A DNA stretch of 64,000 bases, taken from Tenacibaculum singaporense (GTDB lineage Bacteria; Bacteroidota; Bacteroidia; Flavobacteriales; Flavobacteriaceae). Position numbers and translations under genes: made by a program. Below are positions 19,901 through 29,653 of this stretch, piece by piece. How positions within the stretch are numbered: the stretch's first letter is position 1; each line of letters begins with the position of its first letter. The notes beneath the pieces are model-generated. The model saw only the letters and a list, made by a program, of their open reading frames with translations. It did no database searches and was not told the origin of the DNA. Location: positions 620,001 through 684,000 of the forward strand of contig NZ_CP032548.1 in the NCBI RefSeq assembly GCF_003867015.1. The letters are read 5' to 3'.

Positions 19901-19928
19901 AGAGAGGTCGACAGGCTTCTCTTTTTTA
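19901..19928 (+). terminator. Terminator after nrdA
   Basis: Stem AGAGAGG (19901-19907) with CTTCTCT (19916-19922), one G-U pair, loop TCGACAGG, then TTTTTTAG. Confidence 0.7.
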
Positions 19929-19954
19929 GTATTTTCGAAAAAAATTTTACTCTA

Positions 19955-21295
19955 ATGATGAACTGGGAACAACTCCTATCTTTAAAACGTTTTGGCGATA
20001 TCCAAAAACGTGAACGTGCAAAACAAGATGAAACTCGTTTAGGTTTTGAGGTAGATTTTGATAGAATTATATTTTCATCAGCTTTTCGTAGCTTACAAGA
20101 TAAAACACAGGTAATTCCATTATCAAAAACCGATTTTGTCCATACACGATTAACCCATAGTTTAGAAGTATCAGTTGTAGGGCGTACGTTGGGACGAAGA
20201 GTAGGTAAAGAATTACTAGAGCGCCACCCAAAATTAAAAGAGTTAGGATATACCTTTAACGATTTTGGAGCAATTGTAGCCGCGGCATCAGTAATGCACG
20301 ATATTGGGAACCCACCATTCGGACATTCAGGAGAGAAAGCCATTGGAGAATATTTTAAAACAGGAAAAGGACTTCAGTATAAAGACCAATTAACCGATTT
20401 AGAATATCAAGATTTAATAGATTTTGAAGGAAATGCTAATGGGTTTAAAATTCTTACAGAAAATAGAGAAGGAATTCAAGGAGGTTTACGTTTGTCGTAT
20501 GCAACTCTAGGAACTTTTTTAAAGTATCCTAAAGAGAGTTTACCGAAGAAGCCGACTAAACATATTGTAGATAAGAAATATGGCTTTTTTCAGTCAGAAA
20601 AAGATGCTTTTTTAGATGTCGTGCAAGATTTAGGATTATTGAAAAAAGAATCAGAAGGTGTTTCTTATTATCGTCACCCATTAGCATACTTAGTTGAAGC
20701 AGCTGATGATATTTGTTATACAATTATCGATTTTGAAGATGGAATCAATCTAGGTTTAATTGAAGAAGATTATGCCTTAGAATACATGATTAAGTTGGTG
20801 AAAGATACGATTGATAGTAAAAAATACCACTCATTACAGCATACTAAAGATCGTGTAAGTTATTTACGAGCTTTAGCTATAGGAGTATTAATTAATGAAG
20901 CAGTAACCATCTTTTTAGATAATGAAGAAGCTATTTTAAATGGAACATTCGATAAAGGGTTATTAGATAAATGTAAATACGAAGCTCAGATTAATGATAT
21001 TATTAAAATAAGCGTTGATAAAATTTACAGAAGTAAAGAAGTTGTTGAAAAAGAAGTGGCAGGATATAAAATCATTGGAGACCTTTTAGATGTTTTTGTA
21101 ACTGCTTTAAATAACAAGTTTGATAATAAACAATCTAATTATGATAAGTTGGTGTTGAATTTAATTCCACAAGAGTATCAACAAGAAAAAGAAAGTTTAT
21201 ACGATAGAATTATGCAAATTTCTAGCTATGTAGCAGGTTTGTCAGATGGATATGCTATTCGCTTGCACAGAAAAATAATGGGAAACATTAGTTAA
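19955..21295 (+). CDS. dgt: dGTP triphosphohydrolase
   Basis: A 446-aa HD-superfamily dNTPase. The metal site is formed by THSLEV (His), MHDIGNPPFGHSGE (His-Asp) and a later acidic residue in the EAADDICYTIIDFED helix. The family cleaves dGTP to deoxyguanosine and tripolyphosphate. The start may be the ATG at 19955 or the one directly after it at 19958. Its place behind nrdB-nrdA groups synthesis and removal of dNTPs, but a terminator separates it from nrdA. Confidence 0.93.
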   Translation: MMNWEQLLSLKRFGDIQKRERAKQDETRLGFEVDFDRIIFSSAFRSLQDKTQVIPLSKTDFVHTRLTHSLEVSVVGRTLGRRVGKELLERHPKLKELGYTFNDFGAIVAAASVMHDIGNPPFGHSGEKAIGEYFKTGKGLQYKDQLTDLEYQDLIDFEGNANGFKILTENREGIQGGLRLSYATLGTFLKYPKESLPKKPTKHIVDKKYGFFQSEKDAFLDVVQDLGLLKKESEGVSYYRHPLAYLVEAADDICYTIIDFEDGINLGLIEEDYALEYMIKLVKDTIDSKKYHSLQHTKDRVSYLRALAIGVLINEAVTIFLDNEEAILNGTFDKGLLDKCKYEAQINDIIKISVDKIYRSKEVVEKEVAGYKIIGDLLDVFVTALNNKFDNKQSNYDKLVLNLIPQEYQQEKESLYDRIMQISSYVAGLSDGYAIRLHRKIMGNIS

Positions 21296-21314
21296 GTATG
21301 TATATACTAATAAG

Positions 21315-21348
21315 ATAAAAAACGACGCTATTTAGCGTCGTTTTTTGT
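21315..21348. terminator. Bidirectional terminator
   Basis: Perfect 13-bp stem AAAAAACGACGCT (21317-21329) with AGCGTCGTTTTTT (21334-21346), four-base loop. It lies between convergent dgt and the DUF3109 gene. Confidence 0.95.
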
Positions 21349-21349
21349 C

Positions 21350-21922
21350 TTATCTTTTCAAATGTTTTTCAGCTACCTTTTCAAGTTCATCATACCAATT
21401 TTGGCCAAACTTTCTAATTAAAGCTTGTTTTACAAATTTGTATAAAGGAACTTGTAATTCTTTACCTAAAGAACAAGCATCATCACAAATTTTCCATTTG
21501 TGGTAGTTTACGGCAGCAAATTCACTATAATCCTTTACACGAACAGGATACAAATGGCAAGAAACAGGTTTTTTCCAATCTACAATACCTTGGTTATATG
21601 CTTCTTCAATGGCACATAAGGCAGTACCCTTATCATCAAAAATAACATAAGCACAATCAGCATCATTAATTAAAGGAGTTTCTAATTCACCAAAATCACT
21701 AGTAATCCAAGTGCCTTGTTTTTCAATAGCTTCAATACCTTCTTTGCGTAAAAAAGGTTTAATTTTTGGGTATATTTCTTCTAGAATTTTTGTTTCTTCT
21801 TTTTCAAGTGGAGCACCTGCATCACCATCTATACAACAAGCACCTTTGCAAGCAGATAAGTTGCAGACAAACTCTTTTTCTATAAGGTCTTCTGAAACTA
21901 TTGTTTTTCCTAATTGAAACAT
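21350..21922 (-). CDS. DUF3109 cysteine-rich protein
   Basis: A 190-aa protein of the DUF3109 group. Conserved cysteines are in CNLSACKGACC near the N-terminus, in DCAYVIFDDKGTALC, in KPVSCHLYPVR and in CDDACSLG. The CxxxCxxxCC pattern recalls the YkgJ-type zinc/iron-cluster proteins. The cysteines could bind a metal or an Fe-S cluster; function is unknown. It is divergent from marC with about 110 bases between the starts. Confidence 0.8.
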   Translation of the reverse strand: MFQLGKTIVSEDLIEKEFVCNLSACKGACCIDGDAGAPLEKEETKILEEIYPKIKPFLRKEGIEAIEKQGTWITSDFGELETPLINDADCAYVIFDDKGTALCAIEEAYNQGIVDWKKPVSCHLYPVRVKDYSEFAAVNYHKWKICDDACSLGKELQVPLYKFVKQALIRKFGQNWYDELEKVAEKHLKR

Positions 21923-22031
21923 AATTTGTGTTTAAAATTGGAAGTTTGCATTAACTTCCCGTAAATTTAAATGCAAAAATACTAGATTGTAACATTACTT
22001 ATATAATTTTGCACGCGAAAATATATCAACT

Positions 22032-22613
22032 ATGGACTTTAACTTCAAAGAAATCTTTACAGCCTTTATGGTACTGTTTGCGGTAATTGATATTGTTGGA
22101 AACATTCCTATCATTATTGATTTACGTAAAAAAGTAGGACACATTCAATCAGAAAAAGCTTCTGTAATAGCAGGATTTATTATGATTCTGTTTTTATTCT
22201 TAGGACAGAGACTATTAAATTTAATAGGTATAGATGTACACTCATTTGCGGTGGCAGGTGCTTTTATCTTGTTTTTTCTAGCATTGGAAATGATATTAGG
22301 AATCACACTTTATAAAGAAGATGATGAAGAAGCATTAAGTGCAACTGTTTTTCCTTTAGCTTTCCCATTAATAGCAGGTCCTGGTAGCTTAACAACACTA
22401 CTTTCATTACGTGCGGAATTTAACCTTGAAAATATTATTGTAGCCGTTTTATTAAATGTAATTGTAATTTATATTGTGTTAAAAACGTCTAGAAAGATTG
22501 AAAAAGTAATTGGACCAAACGGAATAAAAATTATAAGAAAAATATTTGGTGTAATCTTGTTAGCTATTGCAGTTAAATTATTTGCGGCTAATTTTAAAAT
22601 GTTAGTAGCTTAA
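22032..22613 (+). CDS. MarC-family integral membrane protein
   Basis: A 193-aa protein with six predicted membrane helices and the MarC/UPF0056 signature elements VIDIVGNIPII, FAVAGAFILFFLALEMILG and PLAFPLIAGPGSLTTLL. The family was named for the mar locus but its role in antibiotic resistance was later disputed; transport is assumed. The flavoprotein gene starts two bases after its stop. Confidence 0.9.
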   Translation: MDFNFKEIFTAFMVLFAVIDIVGNIPIIIDLRKKVGHIQSEKASVIAGFIMILFLFLGQRLLNLIGIDVHSFAVAGAFILFFLALEMILGITLYKEDDEEALSATVFPLAFPLIAGPGSLTTLLSLRAEFNLENIIVAVLLNVIVIYIVLKTSRKIEKVIGPNGIKIIRKIFGVILLAIAVKLFAANFKMLVA

Positions 22614-22615
22614 CT

Positions 22616-23230
22616 ATGGTTTTTGATGTACTTATTGTTGGAGGAGGAGTATCAGGTATGCAATGCGCTTTAGTTTTAGGTTCTGCACTTACTAAAGAAT
22701 ATGCAAAAGGAAAAACAGTTGGAATTATAATACATCAACGTTCTTCTCACCTACAAGATGCTCTCTTTAATAATGTTCTAGGCTTAGCTCCAGAAACTTT
22801 AGGAAAAGATATTCTAGAAAGCGGTAGAAATCAGTTAAAAAATTTATACCCAGAAGTATCTCAAATTGAAAATGAAAAAGTGATAGCTGTTTTGGATGAT
22901 GAAAATGGATATAAGATAATCACCAATAAAAATGAATATTACAGTAAAACAGTTGTTATAGCCCTAAACTATTCAAAACCTTTTGAAATAGCTGGTTTAG
23001 AACAATATGTAGAGCGTCATATTAGAGCAAATGCTATGAAAGATAGAATTCAGCTACGTAATTTCAACCACTTAATAAAAGAAGAGTTATATGTTTGCGG
23101 AACCTTAGCTGGGTGGAGAAGTCAGTTTGCAATTGCAGCAGGAAGTGGAGCAAGTGTAGCGACAGATATTTTAACAGTATGGAATGATAATGTACCTACC
23201 AAAGTACATGATAAACATAAAAAAGACTAA
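22616..23230 (+). CDS. Small thioredoxin-reductase-like flavoprotein
   Basis: A 204-aa protein with the FAD motif VLIVGGGVSGMQCALVLGS at the start and the second FAD contact LYVCGTLAGWRSQFAIAAGSG near the end. The pattern matches thioredoxin reductase-type enzymes, but at 204 aa there is no room for the inserted NADPH domain, and no CxxC redox pair is seen. It may accept electrons from another protein. Two bases separate it from marC, so the two form an operon. The partner and reaction are unknown. Confidence 0.8.
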   Translation: MVFDVLIVGGGVSGMQCALVLGSALTKEYAKGKTVGIIIHQRSSHLQDALFNNVLGLAPETLGKDILESGRNQLKNLYPEVSQIENEKVIAVLDDENGYKIITNKNEYYSKTVVIALNYSKPFEIAGLEQYVERHIRANAMKDRIQLRNFNHLIKEELYVCGTLAGWRSQFAIAAGSGASVATDILTVWNDNVPTKVHDKHKKD

Positions 23231-23247
23231 TTATTTAAGATACAATC

Positions 23248-24378
23248 ATGAAGAAAATAATAGGAATAATAACAATTTTAATGTTGTTTATTAACTGTGG
23301 AGGAAGTGACAATGATGTTGTACCAACAGAAGATAAAGTAGTAGCTGTTGATGATTCCTTTGAGGCTGAAGAAAATAAAGAGAATGTATTGGCTAGTTTT
23401 TTAGAGAATGATACTTATACTTCAGGAAATGTAAAAGTAACGTTTGAGACTAGTTCTGCAAGAAATGGAACTATAGTTAGGAGCAATAATGCTTTTATAT
23501 ACACGCCAGCACAAGATTTTGTAGGTACAGATTCTTTTAAGTATACTATTTGCAGTACAATTACGCCAAGTAATTGTTCTACTGCAACGGTAATCATTAA
23601 TGTAAATGCTTCAGCCAATGGGAATCCAGGAAGTTTTAATATCCCTTCTGAATTATCAGAATATTATAAAGATGTAGACTTTACCTTAACAGGAAGTTCT
23701 TTAAAAGATGTTTTAGCTACTGAAATTATTAATAGTCATACTACCTTCTTAGATTATACGCCAGATGTTTGGAATGTATTAAAACAATCAGATTTAGATC
23801 CTTCAGATAATAATAAGGTGGTTTTAATTTATGGTTATGACGATACAGATGGTAATTATGTAACAGATAGAACTCGTAGTAAAGATGCTAATGGCGGAAA
23901 TACAGGTGATTGGAATAGAGAGCATGTATACCCTAAGTCATTAGGAAATCCAAATTTAGGAACTTCAGGTCCAGGTGCAGATGCACATCATTTAAGACCT
24001 TCAGATGTAACGTTTAATAACCAAAGATCTAGTAAAAAGTTTGCAAATGGCTCTGGAAATGCAGGAGATGTCTCAGGAAATTGGTACCCAGGAGATGAAT
24101 GGAAAGGAGATGTAGCGCGTATGATGATGTATATGTACTTACGTTACGGCAATCAATGTTTACCAAAAAATGTAGCTGTGGGTTCTGCTGCAGCTTCTGA
24201 TAGCAATATGGTTACTTTATTGTTACAGTGGAATGCTGATGACCCTGTGTCTGATTTAGAAATTCAACGTAACAATGCAGTTGCTAATGCGCAAGGAAAC
24301 AGAAACCCGTTTATTGATAATCCGTATTTAGCTACGGTTATTTGGAATGGTGATGCAGCTGAAAATACTTGGGAGTAG
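23248..24378 (+). CDS. Endonuclease I-family lipoprotein with Ig-like domain
   Basis: A 376-aa lipoprotein (lipobox LFINC). Residues of about 30-125 form a cadherin/Ig-type tandem domain (VAVDDSFEAEENKENVLASF, then YTPAQDFVGTDSFKYTIC). Residues 130-376 are an endonuclease I / NucM nuclease domain (PF04231): the metal-binding NREHVYPKSLG and the ADAHHLRPSDVTFNNQRS blocks are seen. It should degrade extracellular DNA or RNA at the outer membrane, probably for nutrient use. It may follow the flavoprotein gene in the same unit (17 bases). Confidence 0.9.
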   Translation: MKKIIGIITILMLFINCGGSDNDVVPTEDKVVAVDDSFEAEENKENVLASFLENDTYTSGNVKVTFETSSARNGTIVRSNNAFIYTPAQDFVGTDSFKYTICSTITPSNCSTATVIINVNASANGNPGSFNIPSELSEYYKDVDFTLTGSSLKDVLATEIINSHTTFLDYTPDVWNVLKQSDLDPSDNNKVVLIYGYDDTDGNYVTDRTRSKDANGGNTGDWNREHVYPKSLGNPNLGTSGPGADAHHLRPSDVTFNNQRSSKKFANGSGNAGDVSGNWYPGDEWKGDVARMMMYMYLRYGNQCLPKNVAVGSAAASDSNMVTLLLQWNADDPVSDLEIQRNNAVANAQGNRNPFIDNPYLATVIWNGDAAENTWE

Positions 24379-24385
24379 TCCCAAT

Positions 24386-24430
24386 AACCTATTGACTCTT
24401 GGTTTTTAAAAGAGTCAATAGGTTGTTTTT
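24386..24430. terminator. Shared terminator overlapping a coding end
   Basis: Perfect 15-bp stem AACCTATTGACTCTT (24386-24400) with AAGAGTCAATAGGTT (24410-24424), then GTTTTT. It ends the nuclease gene on the plus strand and forms the last codons of the convergent response-regulator gene, which stops at 24389. Confidence 0.9.
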
Positions 24431-25078
24431 ATAAGTTCTACCAATAGGAATTTTGATGTTTTTTGTATAAAGAAAAGTTCCTGTATATTTTTCAATCTTT
24501 TCTAAATTTACAATATACGATTTGTGTATTTGTACAAATTTGTTTGAACTTAGAGTTTCCTTCCAGTTTTTTAATGAATCTATAATTGTCAATTTTTTTG
24601 ATGAGGTGATAAAATGCACATAGTTTCGATCAGATTCTAAGTATAAAATATCAGCTAGATATACTTTATGTATAATTTTATCTATATTCAAATAAGTAGC
24701 TTCTTTTTCTGAAGTTTTTGATTTTAATAATTGACTTTCTACTTTACTAATTGCTTTTAAAAAGCGATCAAAAGAAAAGGGTTTTACCAAATAATCAACA
24801 ATTGTTTCTAACTCAAAACTACTCACTGCATAATCAGGGTAAGCCGTTGTAATAACTATTTTAGGAGGGTTTTTAACTGTTTTTATAAAGTCTAACCCAG
24901 AAATATCAGGTAAATTAATATCTAGAAAAATAACATCAACAGTATTGTTTTTCAGAAACTCATTAGCTTGTATTGCTGTTTGAAACGTATGTACAATTTC
25001 AGCATCTGGAATTTTACCGATATACTTTTTCAAAATAGCTTGCGCAGGCAACTCATCTTCAATAATTATACATTTCAT
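24389..25078 (-). CDS. LytTR-family response regulator
   Basis: A 229-aa two-domain regulator. Receiver: acidic pocket IIEDE near residue 7, phosphoacceptor in VIFLDINLPDISG (about Asp53), Lys in YLVKPFSFDRF. Residues of about 130-229 are a LytTR DNA-binding domain (ILYLESDRNYVHF, FVQIHKSYIVNLEKI). Its start overlaps the stop of the sensor kinase gene by four bases (ATGA), so the two are translated together. Confidence 0.95.
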   Translation of the reverse strand: MKCIIIEDELPAQAILKKYIGKIPDAEIVHTFQTAIQANEFLKNNTVDVIFLDINLPDISGLDFIKTVKNPPKIVITTAYPDYAVSSFELETIVDYLVKPFSFDRFLKAISKVESQLLKSKTSEKEATYLNIDKIIHKVYLADILYLESDRNYVHFITSSKKLTIIDSLKNWKETLSSNKFVQIHKSYIVNLEKIEKYTGTFLYTKNIKIPIGRTYKNNLLTLLKTKSQ

Positions 25079-26046
25079 AATTGATCTATTTTCAGTTCTA
25101 CAGTAAAAACATCTCCTTTTTGATAAATGTAAAGAGAATGATTATCTGGATAAATTAACAGCAATCTCTTTTTTAAGTTTTCTAAGCCAATGGCTTTGGT
25201 ATTTTTATTTGTGTTTATGTTGAATTGATTACTACTTATTAAATGTAATTGATGGTTAGTAACGTTGATAGAAACATCAATCTTACTATGTGCAATGCTA
25301 TGTTTAAAAGCATTTTCAATAATGGTAATTAAAAGGAGTGGAGCAATTTGGTATTGATTACTATCAGTTTTATAATGGTAATCAATTTCTTTCACTCCTT
25401 CAGTTCGAATTTTTTGAAAATCGATATAGTTTTGTATGAAAAGCAGTTCTTTTTCAAGAGAAACCTTTTCAGAAATTGTCTCATATAAGACATGTTTAAG
25501 GTTTTCTGAGAGTTTTAAGATTAAATTGGGGGTTTCATTAGGTTTGTCAATAGAATACGCGTAAATCGTGTTTAAATTATTTAAGAGCACATGCGGATTT
25601 ATTTGTGATTTTAAAAATTTCAACTCCATTTCTGTTCGTTCTTGGGTTGTTTGTGCTAATTTTTCTTGTCCGTCTAAAAACTTAAACAACATCCATATAA
25701 AAGAGAAAAATAATAGAGGGACTAGAGTTTGCCATAAATAATCGCTTAAGCACTTCATAATGGAACATCCACAACGTGCAAAAACATTACAGTATAGTTG
25801 AGTTGCTAAAACTGAAATAAAGATAAAAGCAATTCCGTATAACACATACCATTTCTTTTTAACGAATAGCGGTAACAATAGTTGATTGTTAGTATATACG
25901 ATAATGATAAGAATAAAAAAGTACTGTAAAAAAGGATTTTCTGTCCAGTAATATTGGGTAAATACAAAAAGCGAGATAAAGATAAATAAAGCCCAAAAAA
26001 GTAGGTGGATTAGAATTTCAGCGCTATGTTTTTTTAAAAAGCTCAT
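25075..26046 (-). CDS. LytS-type sensor histidine kinase
   Basis: I prefer the ATG at 26046 (MSFLKKHSAEILIHLLF, 323 aa), which places the first membrane helix close to the N-terminus as usual for this group; the frame is open to 26127. Four membrane helices precede a His_kinase domain (PF06580): the phosphorylated histidine region is KSQINPHVLLNNLNTIYAY and the ATP-binding block is LLITIIENAFKHS. The cysteines in CNVFARCGCSIMKCL between helices are unusual and could form a sensor site. It forms an operon with the LytTR regulator. Confidence 0.9.
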   Translation of the reverse strand: MSFLKKHSAEILIHLLFWALFIFISLFVFTQYYWTENPFLQYFFILIIIVYTNNQLLLPLFVKKKWYVLYGIAFIFISVLATQLYCNVFARCGCSIMKCLSDYLWQTLVPLLFFSFIWMLFKFLDGQEKLAQTTQERTEMELKFLKSQINPHVLLNNLNTIYAYSIDKPNETPNLILKLSENLKHVLYETISEKVSLEKELLFIQNYIDFQKIRTEGVKEIDYHYKTDSNQYQIAPLLLITIIENAFKHSIAHSKIDVSINVTNHQLHLISSNQFNINTNKNTKAIGLENLKKRLLLIYPDNHSLYIYQKGDVFTVELKIDQL

Positions 26047-26244
26047 TGTGTATTTCAAAGTAAACAAAATATAAGCTGTAATCAAAGTAGAAAGTACCAA
26101 CGACATTTTTCTTTGTATCAATAACATGTTATAAGTTGTTTGTACATGTTTTAAAGTAGTGTATACGATTAGTTTTTTTATGGGGAGATATTAAGATACA
26201 TTCGAAGAAATAAAATATTTATTACTAACTAAAAAATATTAAAA

Positions 26245-26628
26245 ATGAGAAATACTGTATTATGTGTAATTGTAGGATTAATGGCAATTATGGCAAACGC
26301 TCAAGAGTTTCAATTTGAAACAGCATCAATCGATTACGGAAAAATTAAACAAGGCGCTGATGGGGTTCGTGTGTTTGAGTTTACAAATATTGGTACTGAA
26401 CCATTGATTATAAAAGATATTAAATCTACTTGTGGGTGTACAGTTCCTAAAAAACCAGAAAAACCAATTATGCCAGGTGAAAAAGGACAAATAGAAGTAT
26501 CATATGATACAAGAAGAGTAGGAGGATTTTCAAAAGCCATTACGATTATATCGAATGCTAAAGCATCTAGAAAAATGCTAAAAATAAAAGGGCATGTTGA
26601 AAAAGAGAAAGAAAAAGATAGAGTTTAA
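26245..26628 (+). CDS. DUF1573 secreted protein
   Basis: A 127-aa protein with a signal peptide ending MANAQ. The rest is one DUF1573 domain, an immunoglobulin-like fold: FEFTNIGTEPLIIKDIKSTC, then GCTVPKKPEKPIMPGEKG. Such proteins are common in Bacteroidota and thought to be periplasmic or surface located; no activity is known. It has its own terminator. Confidence 0.9.
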   Translation: MRNTVLCVIVGLMAIMANAQEFQFETASIDYGKIKQGADGVRVFEFTNIGTEPLIIKDIKSTCGCTVPKKPEKPIMPGEKGQIEVSYDTRRVGGFSKAITIISNAKASRKMLKIKGHVEKEKEKDRV

Positions 26629-26632
26629 TAAT

Positions 26633-26668
26633 TTAAAAGCCTGAGTTTATAGACTCAGGCTTTTTATC
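26633..26668 (+). terminator. Rho-independent terminator
   Basis: Perfect 12-bp stem AAAAGCCTGAGT (26635-26646) with ACTCAGGCTTTT (26653-26664), then TTAT. Confidence 0.95.
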
Positions 26669-26814
26669 TCTAATTGGAGATATGATTGATTTGGTAATAG
26701 ATAGTCCCCCACAGATTATCGTATTGTAATCATCGGCGACAAATGTATATGTTTTTTATACCTCCAAATAAAAAAAAGGTATGAGTGTGTAAATATTAAG
26801 TATAAAAGAAAGCA

Positions 26815-26850
26815 TAAAAAAACCGAAGCATTAGCCTCGGTTTTTTATAT
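26815..26850 (-). terminator. Terminator of the sdh operon
   Basis: Ten-bp stem AAAAAACCGA (26817-26826) with TCGGTTTTTT (26837-26846). It lies 20 bases after the sdhB stop and has a minus-strand T tail. Confidence 0.85.
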
Positions 26851-26869
26851 CTATAAAAGTTATAAAATC

Positions 26870-27616
26870 TTATCCTTTAAAACTTGCTTTTAAGAACTCT
26901 GAGTTCATACGAGCAATGTTTTCTAAAGAAATTCCTTTAGGACACTCAATTTCACAAGCTCCAGTATTAGTACAGTTACCAAAACCTTCTAAATCCATTT
27001 GTGCAACCATGTTTTTAACACGTTCAGTCGCTTCAACCTGTCCTTGAGGTAATAAAGCATATTGAGATACTTTAGCTCCTACAAAAAGCATTGCAGATGA
27101 GTTTTTACAAGTAGCAACACAAGCACCACAACCAATACATGTGGCAGCATCCATTGCTTTATCAGCATTTTCTTTAGGAACCAAGATAGCATTTGCATCT
27201 GTAGTATTTCCAGAAGTGTTTACAGATATGTATCCACCAGCCTGTTGAATTCTTTCAAAAGAACTTCTATCAACAACTAAATCTTTAATTACTGGGAATG
27301 CAGCAGCTCTAAATGGCTCAATTGTAATTGTATCACCATCGTTAAACATACGCATGTGTAACTGACATGTAGTTACACCACGATCTGGTCCGTGTGCTTC
27401 ACCGTTAATATACATTGAACACATTCCGCAGATTCCTTCACGACAGTCGTGGTCGAATGCTATAGGCTCTTCACCAGTACTAACCAACTGTTCGTTTAAT
27501 ACGTCCATCATTTCTAAGAAAGACATATGCTCAGAAATATCGGTCACCTTATATTCGACCATTTTTCCTTTATCACTTGCGTTTTTTTGACGCCAAATTT
27601 TAAGTGTTAAATTCAT
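26870..27616 (-). CDS. sdhB: Succinate dehydrogenase/fumarate reductase iron-sulfur subunit
   Basis: A 248-aa subunit. The [2Fe-2S] ligands are in CREGICGMC and the following cysteine of TCQLHMR; the [4Fe-4S] and [3Fe-4S] clusters use [11 protein letters not shown], a cysteine in [12 protein letters not shown] and neighbours. It passes electrons from the flavoprotein to the membrane subunit. It is the last gene of sdhCAB, nine bases after sdhA. Confidence 0.96.
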   Translation of the reverse strand: MNLTLKIWRQKNASDKGKMVEYKVTDISEHMSFLEMMDVLNEQLVSTGEEPIAFDHDCREGICGMCSMYINGEAHGPDRGVTTCQLHMRMFNDGDTITIEPFRAAAFPVIKDLVVDRSSFERIQQAGGYISVNTSGNTTDANAILVPKENADKAMDAATCIGCGACVATCKNSSAMLFVGAKVSQYALLPQGQVEATERVKNMVAQMDLEGFGNCTNTGACEIECPKGISLENIARMNSEFLKASFKG

Positions 27617-27625
27617 AATTCTCTC

Positions 27626-29641
27626 TTATTTGTATGAACGTTGTTTTAATTCAATATCGTTAAACTCTAATTCTTCTTTGTGTAATACAGCATCAGCTGG
27701 CTCTCCTTTATACTCCCATGCAGCTACATAAGCAAAGTTTGCATCATCACGTTTTGCTTCTCCTTTTTGAGGTCCGTCTAATTCAACAGACTCTTCTCTA
27801 AAGTGTCCTCCACAAGATTCAGTTCTGTTTAAGGCATCTTTAGCAAATAATTCTCCTAACTCTAAGAAATCAGCTACTCTTCCAGCTTTTTCTAATTCTG
27901 GGTTCATTTCATTAGCCTCTCCAGGAACTTTTACGTTTTTCCAGAAATCTTCACGTAACTCTTTAATTTCAGCCATCGCTTCTTTTAAACCTTGCTCGTT
28001 ACGTGCCATTCCACATTTTTCCCACATAATTTTTCCTAATTTCTTGTGGTAGTAATCTACAGAATGCTCTCCTTTATTGTTAATGAAGAAATCAATACGA
28101 TCTTTAACCGCTTTTTCAGCTTCTTCAAATTCTTTAGTTTCAGTTGAAATTTTACCTGTACGGATATCGTTAGATAAATAATCACCAATTGTGTAAGGTA
28201 ACACAAAGTATCCGTCAGCCAAACCTTGCATTAATGCAGAAGCTCCTAAACGGTTAGCACCGTGATCAGAGAAGTTTGCTTCACCAATAGCATAACAACC
28301 ATCAATAGTAGTCATTAAGTTATAATCTACCCAAATTCCACCCATGGTGTAGTGAGTTGCAGGATAAATCATCATTGGTGTTTTGTATGGATTGTCATCT
28401 ACAATCTTTTCATACATTTGGAATAAGTTCCCGTACTTAGCTTCTACTATTTTTTCACCTTCAGCAATAATTTTCTCTTGTGAAGGGTTTTTAATTCCAT
28501 GTAATTTACATTGCTCTTTACCGTAACGCTCAATAGCTGATTTAAAATCTAAGTAAACAGCTTCACCAGTAGCATTTACACCATAACCAGCATCACAACG
28601 CTCTTTTGCAGCACGAGAAGCCACATCTCGAGGTACTAAGTTACCAAAGGCAGGATATCTTCTTTCTAAGTAGTAATCTCTATCTTCTTCAGCAATTTGA
28701 GTTGGTTTTAATTTTCCTTCTCTAATAGCTAATACATCTTCCATTTTCTTAGGAACCCAAATACGACCATCGTTACGTAACGATTCAGACATTAGGGTTA
28801 GTTTAGACTGATAGTCTCCCGAACGAGGAATACAAGTTGGGTGAATTTGCGTGTAACAAGGATTCGCAAAGAATGCTCCTTTTTTGTGAACTTTCCAAGC
28901 AGCTGTAGCGTTAGATCCCATTGCGTTGGTTGATAAGAAATATACATTTCCATATCCACCAGAAGCAATTACTACTGCATGTGCAGAGTGACGCTCAATT
29001 TCACCAGTAACTAAGTTACGAGCAATAATACCACGAGCTTTTCCATCAACAATTACCAAATCTAACATTTCATGGCGATTGAACATTTCAATCTTACCGC
29101 GAGCAATTTGGCGGTTCATTGCTGAATACGCACCTAATAATAACTGTTGACCTGTTTGACCTTTCGCATAGAAAGTACGAGATACTAATACCCCACCAAA
29201 CGAACGGTTATCTAATTGTCCACCATAATCACGTGCAAAAGGAACTCCTTGAGCCACACATTGGTCAATAATATTTGCAGAAACCTCAGCTAAACGATAA
29301 ACGTTTGCTTCACGAGAACGGTAATCTCCACCTTTTACTGTATCATAAAATAAACGGTAAAAAGAATCACCATCACCTTGATAGTTTTTTGCTGCGTTAA
29401 TACCACCTTGTGCTGCAATAGAGTGCGCACGACGAGGTGAATCTTGGTAAGCAAAAGCTTTAACGTTATATCCTAATTCTGCTAAAGTTGCAGAAGCAGA
29501 ACCACCCGCTAAACCAGTACCCACTACAATAACGTCAATTAAACGCTTGTTAGCAGGGTTTACCAAGTCAATTTTATCTTTATAAGTTGTCCATTTATCT
29601 TTTAATGGACCTTTTGGAATTTTTGAATCTAAAGTTGCCAT
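27626..29641 (-). CDS. sdhA: Succinate dehydrogenase/fumarate reductase flavoprotein subunit
   Basis: A 671-aa subunit. FAD binding: [18 protein letters not shown] near residue 42 and the histidine that carries covalent FAD in the block [17 protein letters not shown]. Catalytic and dicarboxylate-binding blocks are [28 protein letters not shown] and [17 protein letters not shown]. It oxidises succinate in the citric-acid cycle. The gene follows sdhC by 12 bases. Confidence 0.96.
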   Translation of the reverse strand: MATLDSKIPKGPLKDKWTTYKDKIDLVNPANKRLIDVIVVGTGLAGGSASATLAELGYNVKAFAYQDSPRRAHSIAAQGGINAAKNYQGDGDSFYRLFYDTVKGGDYRSREANVYRLAEVSANIIDQCVAQGVPFARDYGGQLDNRSFGGVLVSRTFYAKGQTGQQLLLGAYSAMNRQIARGKIEMFNRHEMLDLVIVDGKARGIIARNLVTGEIERHSAHAVVIASGGYGNVYFLSTNAMGSNATAAWKVHKKGAFFANPCYTQIHPTCIPRSGDYQSKLTLMSESLRNDGRIWVPKKMEDVLAIREGKLKPTQIAEEDRDYYLERRYPAFGNLVPRDVASRAAKERCDAGYGVNATGEAVYLDFKSAIERYGKEQCKLHGIKNPSQEKIIAEGEKIVEAKYGNLFQMYEKIVDDNPYKTPMMIYPATHYTMGGIWVDYNLMTTIDGCYAIGEANFSDHGANRLGASALMQGLADGYFVLPYTIGDYLSNDIRTGKISTETKEFEEAEKAVKDRIDFFINNKGEHSVDYYHKKLGKIMWEKCGMARNEQGLKEAMAEIKELREDFWKNVKVPGEANEMNPELEKAGRVADFLELGELFAKDALNRTESCGGHFREESVELDGPQKGEAKRDDANFAYVAAWEYKGEPADAVLHKEELEFNDIELKQRSYK

Positions 29642-29653
29642 ACTTGTTGCGTA

